Shown: one piece after another, positions 28,013 to 35,871 of the stretch
Layout of the letters: each line of letters starts with the position of its first letter
How positions within the stretch are numbered: the stretch's first letter is position 1
NCBI RefSeq assembly: GCF_900182935.1
Contig: NZ_FXUE01000002.1
Span: forward strand, 186,001-250,000
From: Fibrobacter sp. UWB10
GTDB lineage: Bacteria; Fibrobacterota; Fibrobacteria; Fibrobacterales; Fibrobacteraceae
Direction: 5' to 3'
DNA: 64,000 bases
Notes under the pieces: model-generated
The model's database searches: none
Told to the model about the DNA's origin: nothing
Seen by the model: only the letters and a program-made list of their open reading frames with translations
Translations under genes and position numbers: made by a program

Positions 28013-28047
28013 AATGAACAATGAAAAATGAGTAATGAGAAATGAAA
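28013..28047 (+). repeat. Heptanucleotide repeat array
   Basis: Five perfect-register heptads (AATGAAC, AATGAAA, AATGAGT, AATGAGA, AATGAAA) fill the whole spacer between nadK and the next gene. The next start codon(s), 28042 or 28048, lie in or directly after the last unit. Confidence 0.85.
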
Positions 28048-28899
28048 ATGAAGGTAAATAAAATCACATTTGCTTTTGCGTGTTTCCTCTGCATGAGTTT
28101 TTTGTTGTTTGCAGGTTGCGCGGGTAGCCAGGGTGGCGATGATGCTTCGGGCGATGCGAGCATGAAGGACGCTCCATGTCAGGAATGCGGAACTCGTGGC
28201 GATATCGAACTCAAAATTTCAAACGAAAAATTCTACCGCGAATGGAACAAGAAGGCTTATAGCCGCATGGATTCTTCGGCGGTCTGGGGCGTTTTCCCGG
28301 CGCTTTCGGTCAAGGCCGATCGCCCCGAAAAATGCAAGTTCTGCCACAGTTACAGTGCAGACGCCTTGGATTTTGACTTGGCCCGCGTTGAAGATTCCTT
28401 GATGGTCAAGGCGTTCCCCAAGATGCGTCGCGAACTCATGCTCCCGGGCATGCGCCTGCCGGATGCTGATTCTGCCTACGTTGATAGCCTTTCCAAGTTG
28501 CTTTTGAATTCGGTTTTTGCCGACGGTAAAAAGTTGAGCGATATGAGCCCGTGGCTTGAACGCGACGGAGTAGAGCAGGATATTTCCCGTGAACTTTCGA
28601 AGGATTTCAAGAACTTGCTGAATGCATTAGCTAGCCGCTACGAATTGCGTTACCTTTCGATTCCGGTGGTGCTGAATGTGCGCATGGATCCCGATTTGGG
28701 TAAAAATGGCGGCTTCACTTGGCAGACGCTCTGGACGCTGTGGGACGCCCGCTACGGGGAGCTTGTGTTCCTGGTGTATTCGGAATTTACCGCTGCGACT
28801 ACGAGCCGCGTGGCGCCCGAAAAAGAATGGGCGGAACCTTTCGCGTCCCGCCTCTGGAAAATGCTTTCGACTGATTTAAGCAAGCTCGAAAATCACTAA
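28048..28899 (+). CDS. Lipoprotein with two CxxC motifs (one CxxCH)
   Basis: About 283 residues. Signal sequence ITFAFACFLCMSFLLFAGC with lipobox FAGC, then CQECG at about residue 45 and CKFCH at about residue 95. The second is a formal haem-c attachment motif (CxxCH), but the pair could equally be a zinc-knuckle set; no distal Met ligand is obvious. The rest is helical and charged, with PVVLNVRMDPDLGKNGGFTWQ near the C-terminus. A start six bases upstream (28042) is possible. The gene lies behind a heptamer repeat and before a terminator shared with ffh. Function unknown. Confidence 0.75.
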   Translation: MKVNKITFAFACFLCMSFLLFAGCAGSQGGDDASGDASMKDAPCQECGTRGDIELKISNEKFYREWNKKAYSRMDSSAVWGVFPALSVKADRPEKCKFCHSYSADALDFDLARVEDSLMVKAFPKMRRELMLPGMRLPDADSAYVDSLSKLLLNSVFADGKKLSDMSPWLERDGVEQDISRELSKDFKNLLNALASRYELRYLSIPVVLNVRMDPDLGKNGGFTWQTLWTLWDARYGELVFLVYSEFTAATTSRVAPEKEWAEPFASRLWKMLSTDLSKLENH

Positions 28900-28916
28900 A
28901 GCGTTTTATTAAAGCA

Positions 28917-28945
28917 AAAGCCCGGTTTGACCGGGCTTTACTTTT
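28917..28945. terminator. Bidirectional terminator before ffh 3' end
   Basis: AAAGCCCGG / CCGGGCTTT stem with a five-base loop, between convergent genes. Confidence 0.85.
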
Positions 28946-30308
28946 ATTTTTTCTTCTTTTTCTTCTTGTCCTTAGGCGGCGTGTAGTTGGAACCTACGGC
29001 GCCGCCATTGTTTTGCTTGCGGGCCATGTCGCCGACCTTCTTGAACATTTCCTTCATGGTTTCGTACTGCTTGAGCACAGCGTTCACGCGACCGATTTCA
29101 GTGCCGGAACCCTTGGCTACGCGAGCCTTGCGGCTACCGTCCAAAATGTCGGGCTTCTTGCGTTCCTTCGGGGTCATGGAGCTGAGCACGGCTTCCACGT
29201 AAACCAGTTCCTTTTCGTCAATCTGGTCAATCGGGAGCTTGTTCAGGCCAGGAATCAGGCTCAGAATGTCCTTGATACGGCCGAGCTTCTTGATGGTGCG
29301 CAGCTGGTTCAAGAAATCGTTCAGGTCGAAGGTGTTATTGAGAATCTTTTTCTTCAGGTCCTTCGCGTCTTTTTCGTCGATAACCTGCTGGGCCTTTTCC
29401 ACGAGGCTGACCACGTCGCCCATGCCGAGGATTCGGCTGGCCATACGGTCGGGGTGGAACAGTTCAATTTCGGGGAGCTTTTCGCCGACACCGATAAAGC
29501 AGATAGGCACACCCGTCATCTTCTTGATGCTGAGCGCTGCACCGCCACGGGTGTCACCGTCCATCTTCGAAAGGCAAACGCCCGTAAAGTTCAGACGGTT
29601 CCAGAAGGTTTCTGCCACATTCACCGCTTCTTGACCGATCATGGCGTCGGCCACGAACAGAATTTCGTCCGGGTGAACGGCGTCGCGGGCTTTTTCCAGT
29701 TCCTGCATCAACTCTTCGTCGATCTGCAAGCGGCCTGCGGTATCGTAAATCACTAAGTCAAAGCCGTTGTCCTTGGCGTACTGGTAACCGTGCTTGATGA
29801 TTTCCACCGGATTGCCCTGGCCTTCGTCGTAAACGGGAATGCCAATCGACTTGCCGAGCACCTGCAACTGCTTGATAGCGGCGGGGCGGTACACGTCGGC
29901 GGCAACCAAGAGCGGCTTGCGCTTCTTTTTGCTGCGCATCCAGAGGGCGATTTTGCCAGCGAAGGTCGTCTTACCGGAACCCTGCAGACCGACCATCATA
30001 ATGCCGACTGGAGCCGGACCAGAAAGGTTGATTTCCTTGGTTTCGCCACCCATCACGGCCACGAGTTCGTCGTGGATGATTTTCACAATCTGCTGACCGG
30101 GAGTCACCGAGGAAAGCACTTCGGAGCCCATGGCCTTTTCTTTAACGGCCTTAACGAAGTCGCGGGTCACGTTGAAGTTCACGTCGGCTTCGAGGAATGC
30201 ACGGCGTACTTCGCGCAGTGATTCGGCGACGTTTTCTTCGGTGAGCTTGCCCTGCCCGCGCAGGTTCTTGAGAGTAGATTCTAGAGAGTCAGTCAGCTGT
30301 GAAAACAT
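28944..30308 (-). CDS. ffh: Signal recognition particle protein Ffh
   Basis: SRP54 GTPase (454 residues) that binds signal peptides and 4.5S RNA for co-translational targeting. It has an N-terminal helical bundle, the G domain with GLQGSGKTTFAGK (P-loop), VAADVYRPAAIKQL, DTAGRLQIDEELM and SKMDGDTRGGAAL. The Met-rich M domain (from about residue 300) contains IPGLNKLP and the RNA-binding RKARVAKGSG, and a Lys-only tail follows. All G motifs are intact. A minus-strand TATATTTG box at 30316-30323 lies seven bases ahead of the ATG without a ribosome-binding site. Confidence 0.97.
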   Translation of the reverse strand: MFSQLTDSLESTLKNLRGQGKLTEENVAESLREVRRAFLEADVNFNVTRDFVKAVKEKAMGSEVLSSVTPGQQIVKIIHDELVAVMGGETKEINLSGPAPVGIMMVGLQGSGKTTFAGKIALWMRSKKKRKPLLVAADVYRPAAIKQLQVLGKSIGIPVYDEGQGNPVEIIKHGYQYAKDNGFDLVIYDTAGRLQIDEELMQELEKARDAVHPDEILFVADAMIGQEAVNVAETFWNRLNFTGVCLSKMDGDTRGGAALSIKKMTGVPICFIGVGEKLPEIELFHPDRMASRILGMGDVVSLVEKAQQVIDEKDAKDLKKKILNNTFDLNDFLNQLRTIKKLGRIKDILSLIPGLNKLPIDQIDEKELVYVEAVLSSMTPKERKKPDILDGSRKARVAKGSGTEIGRVNAVLKQYETMKEMFKKVGDMARKQNNGGAVGSNYTPPKDKKKKKKK

Positions 30309-30315
30309 AGTGGGT

Positions 30316-30323
30316 CAAATATA
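30316..30323 (-). promoter_or_regulatory. TATATTTG box for ffh
   Basis: A perfect TAnnTTTG on the minus strand, seven bases before the ffh ATG. Confidence 0.55.
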
Positions 30324-30433
30324 GTAATTTCTTGCTTGGACTTTGAATTTGAGGTAAGCCGTTTGCTCACGATAAAATGAACTTGTTATAGAAAAAAACT
30401 ATCAATTGCCATGAAAAAATAGTATTGGACGTA

Positions 30434-30489
30434 AACCTCCGTAAAATCTAATATTGAGCCCGATTTAAAACGAATACAAACGGAGGCTT
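30434..30489 (+). promoter_or_regulatory. Inverted repeat that can mask a ribosome-binding site
   Basis: AAACCTCCGT at 30434-30443 is complementary, with one mismatch, to ACGGAGGCTT at 30480-30489. The latter contains the Shine-Dalgarno of the 30492 gene. Confidence 0.45.
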
Positions 30490-30491
30490 CA

Positions 30492-31850
30492 ATGACAATT
30501 CATAATAATTTTGCTTTATTCTCGGCAGCAATTCTTGCTTCTACACTTTTCTTTGCCGCCTGCTCTGATGACTCAAGTAGCGCCCCCGAAGAAAAATCTT
30601 CTCACGAAGAAGAAACATCCCACGAAGAAAATGCATCCCACGAAGAGCACCATGGTCATCACATGGAAGAACCTAGTGAAGGCGACCTGACGCTTGGAGA
30701 TGAAGATATTCAAGATGGATTCATTTTCTTGCAAGATACAACAATCAATGGTGTGCTGACGGTTTCTACGACAACGCCAGGTGCAACGGTCCTAAAGAAT
30801 GTCAAGGTGACCGGAAATTTGCTCATCAAGCGTTCTGGCCGTGTCGATTTTTCGGGAAGTGCCGATGTTGTTCATGTGGGGAGCAGCAATACGGATGTCT
30901 ATGCCTTTGAAGATGAAGCTCAGGTGAACGGGCATCATTTTATGGGCAAGAACAATACCTTTACGACAAAGAGCTTTGCCGAATACCAGAATGTCGACTG
31001 GACTGAAAAATCGGTTGACCTTGCAACGGGAATACATTTGGCCTATACAGTGACGGGTGATGAAAAGGGAACTCCGGTCGTATTGATTCACGGACTTACC
31101 GATGGTCGAGTTTCTTGGTCGCAGGTGGCACCGGCACTTGCCAAAAAAGGCTATCGCGTTTATGTGCCCGAATACCGCGGCAACGGAAAAACGGACAAGC
31201 CGATTGATGAATCTTCGTATTCCGTTGCTGAACTTGCAAGCGATATAGCAGCCTTTGTCGAAAAACTTGGCCTGAAAAAAGTTCACATTGTGGGACATTC
31301 GCTTGGAGCCTTTATTGCTCAGGAATTATCCATCACGAACGCAGAAATTGTTTCTTCAATCACCTTGATTGGCTCGGGCGCTTCGGTCGACAAGAAAAAT
31401 GCCACGCTGGATTGGCTTGTGAACGGTACCGACGATGAATCGTTCGATGGCATTTATGCATACGATTCGACCCAGAAACTCCCTGAAAGCTTTATTCAGG
31501 CGTGGGGCTACAGCACGAATCCGGATAAGGATTTTCAGGCCGCCAATCTGGAACACTTGAAACAAGTGCCTTACTATGTGTGGAAATACTTGGTCAAGAA
31601 TCTTTTGAAAATTGATAATACCAAGCGCCTTTCTTCGATTGCGACCGATGTTCAAATCATATGGGGTACTAAAGATGCCTTGTTCGATAACGAATCTCAG
31701 AAGACTTTGCAAAAGGGACTTTCTGGAGCAAAAAGTGTTGTGTTCCACGAAGTCGAAGGTGCCGACCACAATACCCATTGGGGCTCTGCCGAAGACGTGA
31801 AAACGGTAATGGGTTATATCGATGAATTTATTAAGAGTTTGAAAAAGTAA
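30492..31850 (+). CDS. Lipoprotein alpha/beta hydrolase with His/Glu-rich linker
   Basis: A 452-residue lipoprotein (lipobox FAAC, Cys24). After DDSSSAPEEK come repeated SHEE units and HEEHHGHHMEE (residues ~35-58), a candidate divalent-metal binding segment. A region of short hydrophobic strands (~65-160, TINGVLTVSTTTPGATVLKN) looks like beta-helix rungs. From ~170 an alpha/beta hydrolase follows: VVLIHGLTDG, VPEYRGNGKTDKP, nucleophile elbow GHSLGAF, acid in WGTKDALF and His in GADHNTHW. The triad is complete; the substrate is unknown. Its start (CGGAGG) could be masked by an upstream complement. It heads a three-gene operon with a Met-rich porin-like protein. Confidence 0.85.
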   Translation: MTIHNNFALFSAAILASTLFFAACSDDSSSAPEEKSSHEEETSHEENASHEEHHGHHMEEPSEGDLTLGDEDIQDGFIFLQDTTINGVLTVSTTTPGATVLKNVKVTGNLLIKRSGRVDFSGSADVVHVGSSNTDVYAFEDEAQVNGHHFMGKNNTFTTKSFAEYQNVDWTEKSVDLATGIHLAYTVTGDEKGTPVVLIHGLTDGRVSWSQVAPALAKKGYRVYVPEYRGNGKTDKPIDESSYSVAELASDIAAFVEKLGLKKVHIVGHSLGAFIAQELSITNAEIVSSITLIGSGASVDKKNATLDWLVNGTDDESFDGIYAYDSTQKLPESFIQAWGYSTNPDKDFQAANLEHLKQVPYYVWKYLVKNLLKIDNTKRLSSIATDVQIIWGTKDALFDNESQKTLQKGLSGAKSVVFHEVEGADHNTHWGSAEDVKTVMGYIDEFIKSLKK

Positions 31851-31883
31851 CAAGTTGCGTTACGGGTGCCAGAATTTATTTGT

Positions 31884-33065
31884 ATGAATAAACGAATATT
31901 ACTATATGTCCTTCTATTAGTCGGTTTATCGCTTGCCTTTGAGCGTCCTAAGCTGGACCTTTCGGGAATGATCATGGTTCACGCTTATGCCGACTGGAAT
32001 ACCGATGAATCAAACGTTGTGCATCGTTATGAATCTATGCTAGATTTGGATTTCGATGTCCGTTTTAACGATCGTTGGTCTGCATGGCTCGAAATTGAAG
32101 CGATGGGAATGGCGATGGATGGAATGGAAGAGATGGAAGGCATGGATATGGGCGATGACGCAACCATGGATCCTGTGCACCCGACTGTCGTTTTTAACGG
32201 AGCTTATGTTCAATATGCGCCTTCTGAACACTTGGCTTTTCGTATTGGCGATTTAAATTATTTCGAAGGTCTGTTCAAAAATTATTATGATTTTGGCGAC
32301 CCTCGGGACGATGCGGCGGGCATAAGGCAAAAGTCTATTCGCGGCGTTGAATTCTTGTGGAATGGCTTGCAACTCGATGCCGGCTTTGGTAGCGGAAGTA
32401 ACGACCAAAGTTGCTATTACCACTATATGTTCGGCGAATACATGGGAATGGATTGCAAAGAAGGCCTTACGTACGAAATTCATGCCGCTTACGATCTTGA
32501 ATTGGCCGGACAAGTGTTTCGCCCTTATGCCGATTACAAAAGCTATCAGCGAAAGGATTTTAATGAACTTTATGCTGGGCTAGATATTTCGCTTTCGTCG
32601 GAACATTTTGCCTTGCATGGATTATACGGCTTTCATTCGGTCTTCTTGGCTAGCGATGATGCGGTATCGAATCATGTATTCTTGGCTGAACCGTCGTTTG
32701 AATTTTCGAGATTTTGCATCATAGGTTCTCTGTTCTATGCGGTTATCGATGACCCGGAACGTACATTCTTGGAAATGACAACTCGTCCGGAATACTTTTT
32801 TGTAGCGGTAGAACCGAGCGTAGCCTTACTGGAATCCTTAAGTATCGGTATCCCTCTTGAATACCATACGAATACTTTAGACAAAGATGAAGATTTGCAA
32901 TCGTGGCGCGTCGGTGGACGGTTCTACTTTAATGTTCCCGGTTACAAAATAAATATTATCTCGATGGTTCTTGCCGATATCCCTGACGATAAAGGTTGGC
33001 CGTCCGAAGGCAATAAAAACGATCCTTCTCTGATATTCGGCGTCGAAGTTATGTTCGATTTCTAG
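31884..33065 (+). CDS. Outer-membrane beta-barrel-like protein with Met-rich segment
   Basis: A 393-residue exported protein: signal ILLYVLLLVGLSLAF, then amphipathic strands typical of an outer-membrane barrel, ending in FGVEVMFDF with the C-terminal Phe favoured by BAM. A loop near residues 68-95 is unusually Met-rich (AMGMAMDGMEEMEGMDMGDD), resembling soft-metal (copper/silver) binding segments. The start is taken at MNKRILL because the signal peptide begins there. It is 33 bp downstream of the His-rich hydrolase and 10 bp before the small MetQ-like gene. Metal or methionine handling is a plausible but unproven theme. Confidence 0.78.
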   Translation: MNKRILLYVLLLVGLSLAFERPKLDLSGMIMVHAYADWNTDESNVVHRYESMLDLDFDVRFNDRWSAWLEIEAMGMAMDGMEEMEGMDMGDDATMDPVHPTVVFNGAYVQYAPSEHLAFRIGDLNYFEGLFKNYYDFGDPRDDAAGIRQKSIRGVEFLWNGLQLDAGFGSGSNDQSCYYHYMFGEYMGMDCKEGLTYEIHAAYDLELAGQVFRPYADYKSYQRKDFNELYAGLDISLSSEHFALHGLYGFHSVFLASDDAVSNHVFLAEPSFEFSRFCIIGSLFYAVIDDPERTFLEMTTRPEYFFVAVEPSVALLESLSIGIPLEYHTNTLDKDEDLQSWRVGGRFYFNVPGYKINIISMVLADIPDDKGWPSEGNKNDPSLIFGVEVMFDF

Positions 33066-33073
33066 GGGGGGGG
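33065..33073 (+). repeat. G9 homopolymer before a start codon
   Basis: Nine consecutive G residues start at the last base of the barrel gene's stop codon and run to two bases before the GTG of the next gene. The tract serves as its ribosome-binding site and is prone to slippage. Confidence 0.8.
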
Positions 33074-33075
33074 CT

Positions 33076-33429
33076 GTGAAAAAAATACTTTTATTATGTG
33101 CTTTATTAAGTTCTTTTGCTGCGGCTCGATTTGACTGTTGCGCCCGTAAGCATGCAACCCTCAAAAAAGAAGTGACGGCAGTGACCGTGACGGTGGGCGT
33201 CGTAAACGCAGAAGATGAATCAACGCTGAAAAAAGTGTCGGCTTCGCTTTCTAGCGAAGGAATCCAACTCCAGGTAAAAAAGTTGGGCGACCAGGGCAAG
33301 GCATCCGAAGCGCTTTCAAACGGGCTTGTCGATGCACTGTATACAGGTAGCCTCCAGGTTCGCCTCGATACCGAAAAGAAAGAAGTCCTTTCAACCTTAA
33401 AAAAGAAACTGGAAAGTGTTGCTCGATAG
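33076..33429 (+). CDS. Small exported protein resembling the N-terminus of a MetQ/NlpA binding protein
   Basis: A 117-residue protein with a short signal peptide (KKILLLCALLSSFAAA) and a DCCARKH motif just after it. The segment VTVGVVNAEDESTLKKVSAS through SNGLVDALYT has the spacing of the first lobe of MetQ/NlpA lipoproteins (VGxxxxxxxLxxVxxxLxxEGIxLxV...ALxxGxxDA). The protein ends where the rest of a ~250-residue binding protein would begin. It may be a truncated or single-lobe derivative. It begins at GTG preceded by nine G. The resemblance is by eye and uncertain. Confidence 0.6.
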   Translation: MKKILLLCALLSSFAAARFDCCARKHATLKKEVTAVTVTVGVVNAEDESTLKKVSASLSSEGIQLQVKKLGDQGKASEALSNGLVDALYTGSLQVRLDTEKKEVLSTLKKKLESVAR

Positions 33430-33455
33430 AAACTTGCATAAATTGTAAAAATTTC

Positions 33456-33463
33456 TATATTTG
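33456..33463 (+). promoter_or_regulatory. TATATTTG box for the MATE gene
   Basis: A perfect TAnnTTTG ending nine bases before the ATG at 33473. Confidence 0.5.
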
Positions 33464-33472
33464 TCGCCCAAT

Positions 33473-34900
33473 ATGGTCGACGCGATACTCAATAAGTTCT
33501 ACAGACCGTCTAAATTCAAGAAAAACGGCGATGTAAAGGATGTGCTCGTGGTAGCACTTCCCATGCTTATGTCGATGTCTTTCGACACCATCATGACTTT
33601 TATCGACCGCCTGTTCCTTTCGAAACTTGGCCCTGCCGAAATGAATGCGGCGCTTGGGGCGGGGGCGGTGCAACTTGCGCTCACTATGTTCTTTACCGGT
33701 GCCATCAGCTACACAACCGCTATGGTGGCGCAGCGTCTGGGTGGCAAAAAGCGCTGGGATTGCGCCCGCGTGTTTATGCAGGCGGTGTACCTGTCGCTTG
33801 TTTCGGTGCCGCTTTTGTACCTCACGATTCCGCTTGGCCATTTGGCTTTTGGAATGGAGCATTTGCCGGCGGATCAGCTGCAGTACCAAAAGACCTACTT
33901 TAACATTCTGATGTTCGGTGGCATCATCAACTTGGTGCGCAATGCGGCTCCCTGTTTCTTTAGCGGTATCGGTGAAACCAAGATTGTCATGAAGGCTGCC
34001 TTTGTGGGCATGCTTGTGAATGTGGCCTGTAACTTCTTCTTGATTTACGGCATGGGCCCGATTCCCGCTTTGGGCGTAGCGGGCGCTGCTTACGGTACCT
34101 TGATCGGGAACCTGGTTTCGACAGTGATTTTGTTCGCGAAATTCTTCGGCAAGAATTGTCACGACCGTTTCCGCACCCGTTATGCGTTTGCATTCAGTTG
34201 GCCCCTGACCAAGGAACTCTTGCAGAAGGGTATTCCTTCGGGTGTCGAGATGTGCCTGAACATGGCGGCGTTCCAGCTCCTGATTCTCATGTTCCATGCG
34301 CTCGGGCCCGAATCGGCAACGGCGTCTTCGGTCATGTTCAACTGGGACATGGTGGCCTACGTTCCGCTGATGGGCCTTGAAGTGGCGTCTACGAGCTTGG
34401 TGGGGCGTTACGTGGGTGCGCGTGACGGTGCGGCGGCCTCGCGTTCGACTTATTCCGGCCTTAAACTCGGCTGGGGATATTCCTTGCTGATGGGCATTTT
34501 CTTTATCTTCTTGCCTGGGATTCTCACGGACATTTTTAAGCCCGATGCGGCTGAAGCTTCTGCCGAGGCGCTGGCCATTTTTGCGGCGGCGCGGCCCATG
34601 AGCATTTTCATGCTACGAATTGCGACCTTCTACATTTTCGTGGAAGTCTTGCTTGTGATTTATGCGGGTGCGCTTCGCGGTGCGGGCGATACCGTATGGG
34701 TCATGTTCGCGTGTGCCATTATGAACTGGTGCGTGGCGGGTGCCTTGTACGTGGCGGCTTACATTTTCCACCTGCCGCCTCAATACGCCTGGATTACGGT
34801 CGTTGCCGTGTACAGTACGGCACCGCTTATTTTCTGGCTCCGCTGGAAGAGCGGTAAATGGCGTAAGCACGTGATGGATAAAGACCGCCTGGCAGCCTAG
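33473..34900 (+). CDS. MATE-family efflux transporter
   Basis: A 475-residue polytopic protein with twelve likely transmembrane helices and the internal two-fold repeat of MATE (NorM/DinF) cation-coupled multidrug exporters. Typical pieces are ALPMLMSMSFDTIMTFIDRLFLSKLG at helix 1-2, YTTAMVAQRLGGKK, GIPSGVEMCLNMAAFQL in the second half and GALRGAGDTVWVM. Substrate unknown. The start MVDAILNKF follows a TATATTTG box; an upstream TTG in frame would place the start inside that box and was rejected. Confidence 0.92.
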   Translation: MVDAILNKFYRPSKFKKNGDVKDVLVVALPMLMSMSFDTIMTFIDRLFLSKLGPAEMNAALGAGAVQLALTMFFTGAISYTTAMVAQRLGGKKRWDCARVFMQAVYLSLVSVPLLYLTIPLGHLAFGMEHLPADQLQYQKTYFNILMFGGIINLVRNAAPCFFSGIGETKIVMKAAFVGMLVNVACNFFLIYGMGPIPALGVAGAAYGTLIGNLVSTVILFAKFFGKNCHDRFRTRYAFAFSWPLTKELLQKGIPSGVEMCLNMAAFQLLILMFHALGPESATASSVMFNWDMVAYVPLMGLEVASTSLVGRYVGARDGAAASRSTYSGLKLGWGYSLLMGIFFIFLPGILTDIFKPDAAEASAEALAIFAAARPMSIFMLRIATFYIFVEVLLVIYAGALRGAGDTVWVMFACAIMNWCVAGALYVAAYIFHLPPQYAWITVVAVYSTAPLIFWLRWKSGKWRKHVMDKDRLAA

Positions 34901-34902
34901 CC

Positions 34903-35871
34903 TTATTCGTCTAGAGAAATCTCGACGATTTCCATAATTTCTTCGGCGTATTCCAATTGCTTCGAAAGAATTTTGGCCGCGTTGATTTTTGTGTTGGTCC
35001 GCGGGCTAGGTGTGACAGCGGAATTTTCGCCTGCAAGTTCCTTAGTAAAGAATCGGGCCAGGTTCCAGAAGAAAAGCGCGAATTGGCGCTTGCCCTGTTC
35101 GCGGCCTTCGAAAAGGCACTTGGCGTAATGTCGGTAAATCAGGTAGGCGAGCAGTCGCGCGCTTTCGGTTTCCGAGAAGAATCCTTGGTCTACAATCGGT
35201 TCGCTTGACTCAATTCGGGCCTTGATGCGCGAAAGGGCGGCTTCCCAATCTGGGCCGTAGCTTTCGAGCTTTGCCAAAAGTTCGAACATAGCTTTCGCAT
35301 TTTCAAAAGGCGCAAACGGATTCTCGCCTGTGTAGTCGAAAATTTTGTAGAGTCTTTCGGCGAAAGGCAAGCCTTGGTCGGCAAGCGTTTCGAACATCCA
35401 TTCGCGTTCACCAAGAACTTGGTCGCGGACTTCGCGGTCATCATCATCTAATTCGTCTTCAGGCTCATCGCATTCTTCGCAGGTAAAGGCCAGCGGGCCT
35501 TCGCCTTCAAGCAACAAGCGCGCGGCCTCTTCGCAGCAGAGCCCGAGCCCCCGCTCCATAATATCGCCATAGACCTCGACAAATCGCGGATGCTCGGTGC
35601 AAATATCGCACAGGGCGTCTTCGCCCAAATGCTGGTAAACCTCGCATAGGTTGTCTTTGTCTAAAAACGGGCAACGGTCGTGGGGGAGTAATTTAAAATG
35701 CCCGTCTTCAATGTTTGCGCGGAGTCTGTCGCCGAAAACGCCCGATACCTTGCGGTAAACTTCTTGCGTTGCCTCGTCAATATCGATTTCCCAGCCAACG
35801 CAACAAGTGTCCGTGCATCGCGAGGCGATGCACTTGAATTGGTCATAAAAATCGGGCTTTCGAAGAATCAT
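34903..35871 (-). CDS. FliB-like lysine-N-methylase family protein
   Basis: A 322-residue cytosolic protein of the flagellin lysine-N-methylase (FliB) type. It has a Cys-rich N-terminal cluster FKCIASRCTDTCCVGWEIDI, then CPFLDKDNLCEVYQ and LCDICTEHPRFVEVY, ending the core with GLCCEEAARLLL. The eight or so Cys probably bind an Fe-S centre. Known members methylate flagellin lysines, but no flagellar gene is in the window and Fibrobacter is not flagellated, so another substrate is likely. Its ATG directly abuts the stop of the upstream membrane gene, implying an operon. Confidence 0.85.
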   Translation of the reverse strand: MILRKPDFYDQFKCIASRCTDTCCVGWEIDIDEATQEVYRKVSGVFGDRLRANIEDGHFKLLPHDRCPFLDKDNLCEVYQHLGEDALCDICTEHPRFVEVYGDIMERGLGLCCEEAARLLLEGEGPLAFTCEECDEPEDELDDDDREVRDQVLGEREWMFETLADQGLPFAERLYKIFDYTGENPFAPFENAKAMFELLAKLESYGPDWEAALSRIKARIESSEPIVDQGFFSETESARLLAYLIYRHYAKCLFEGREQGKRQFALFFWNLARFFTKELAGENSAVTPSPRTNTKINAAKILSKQLEYAEEIMEIVEISLDE

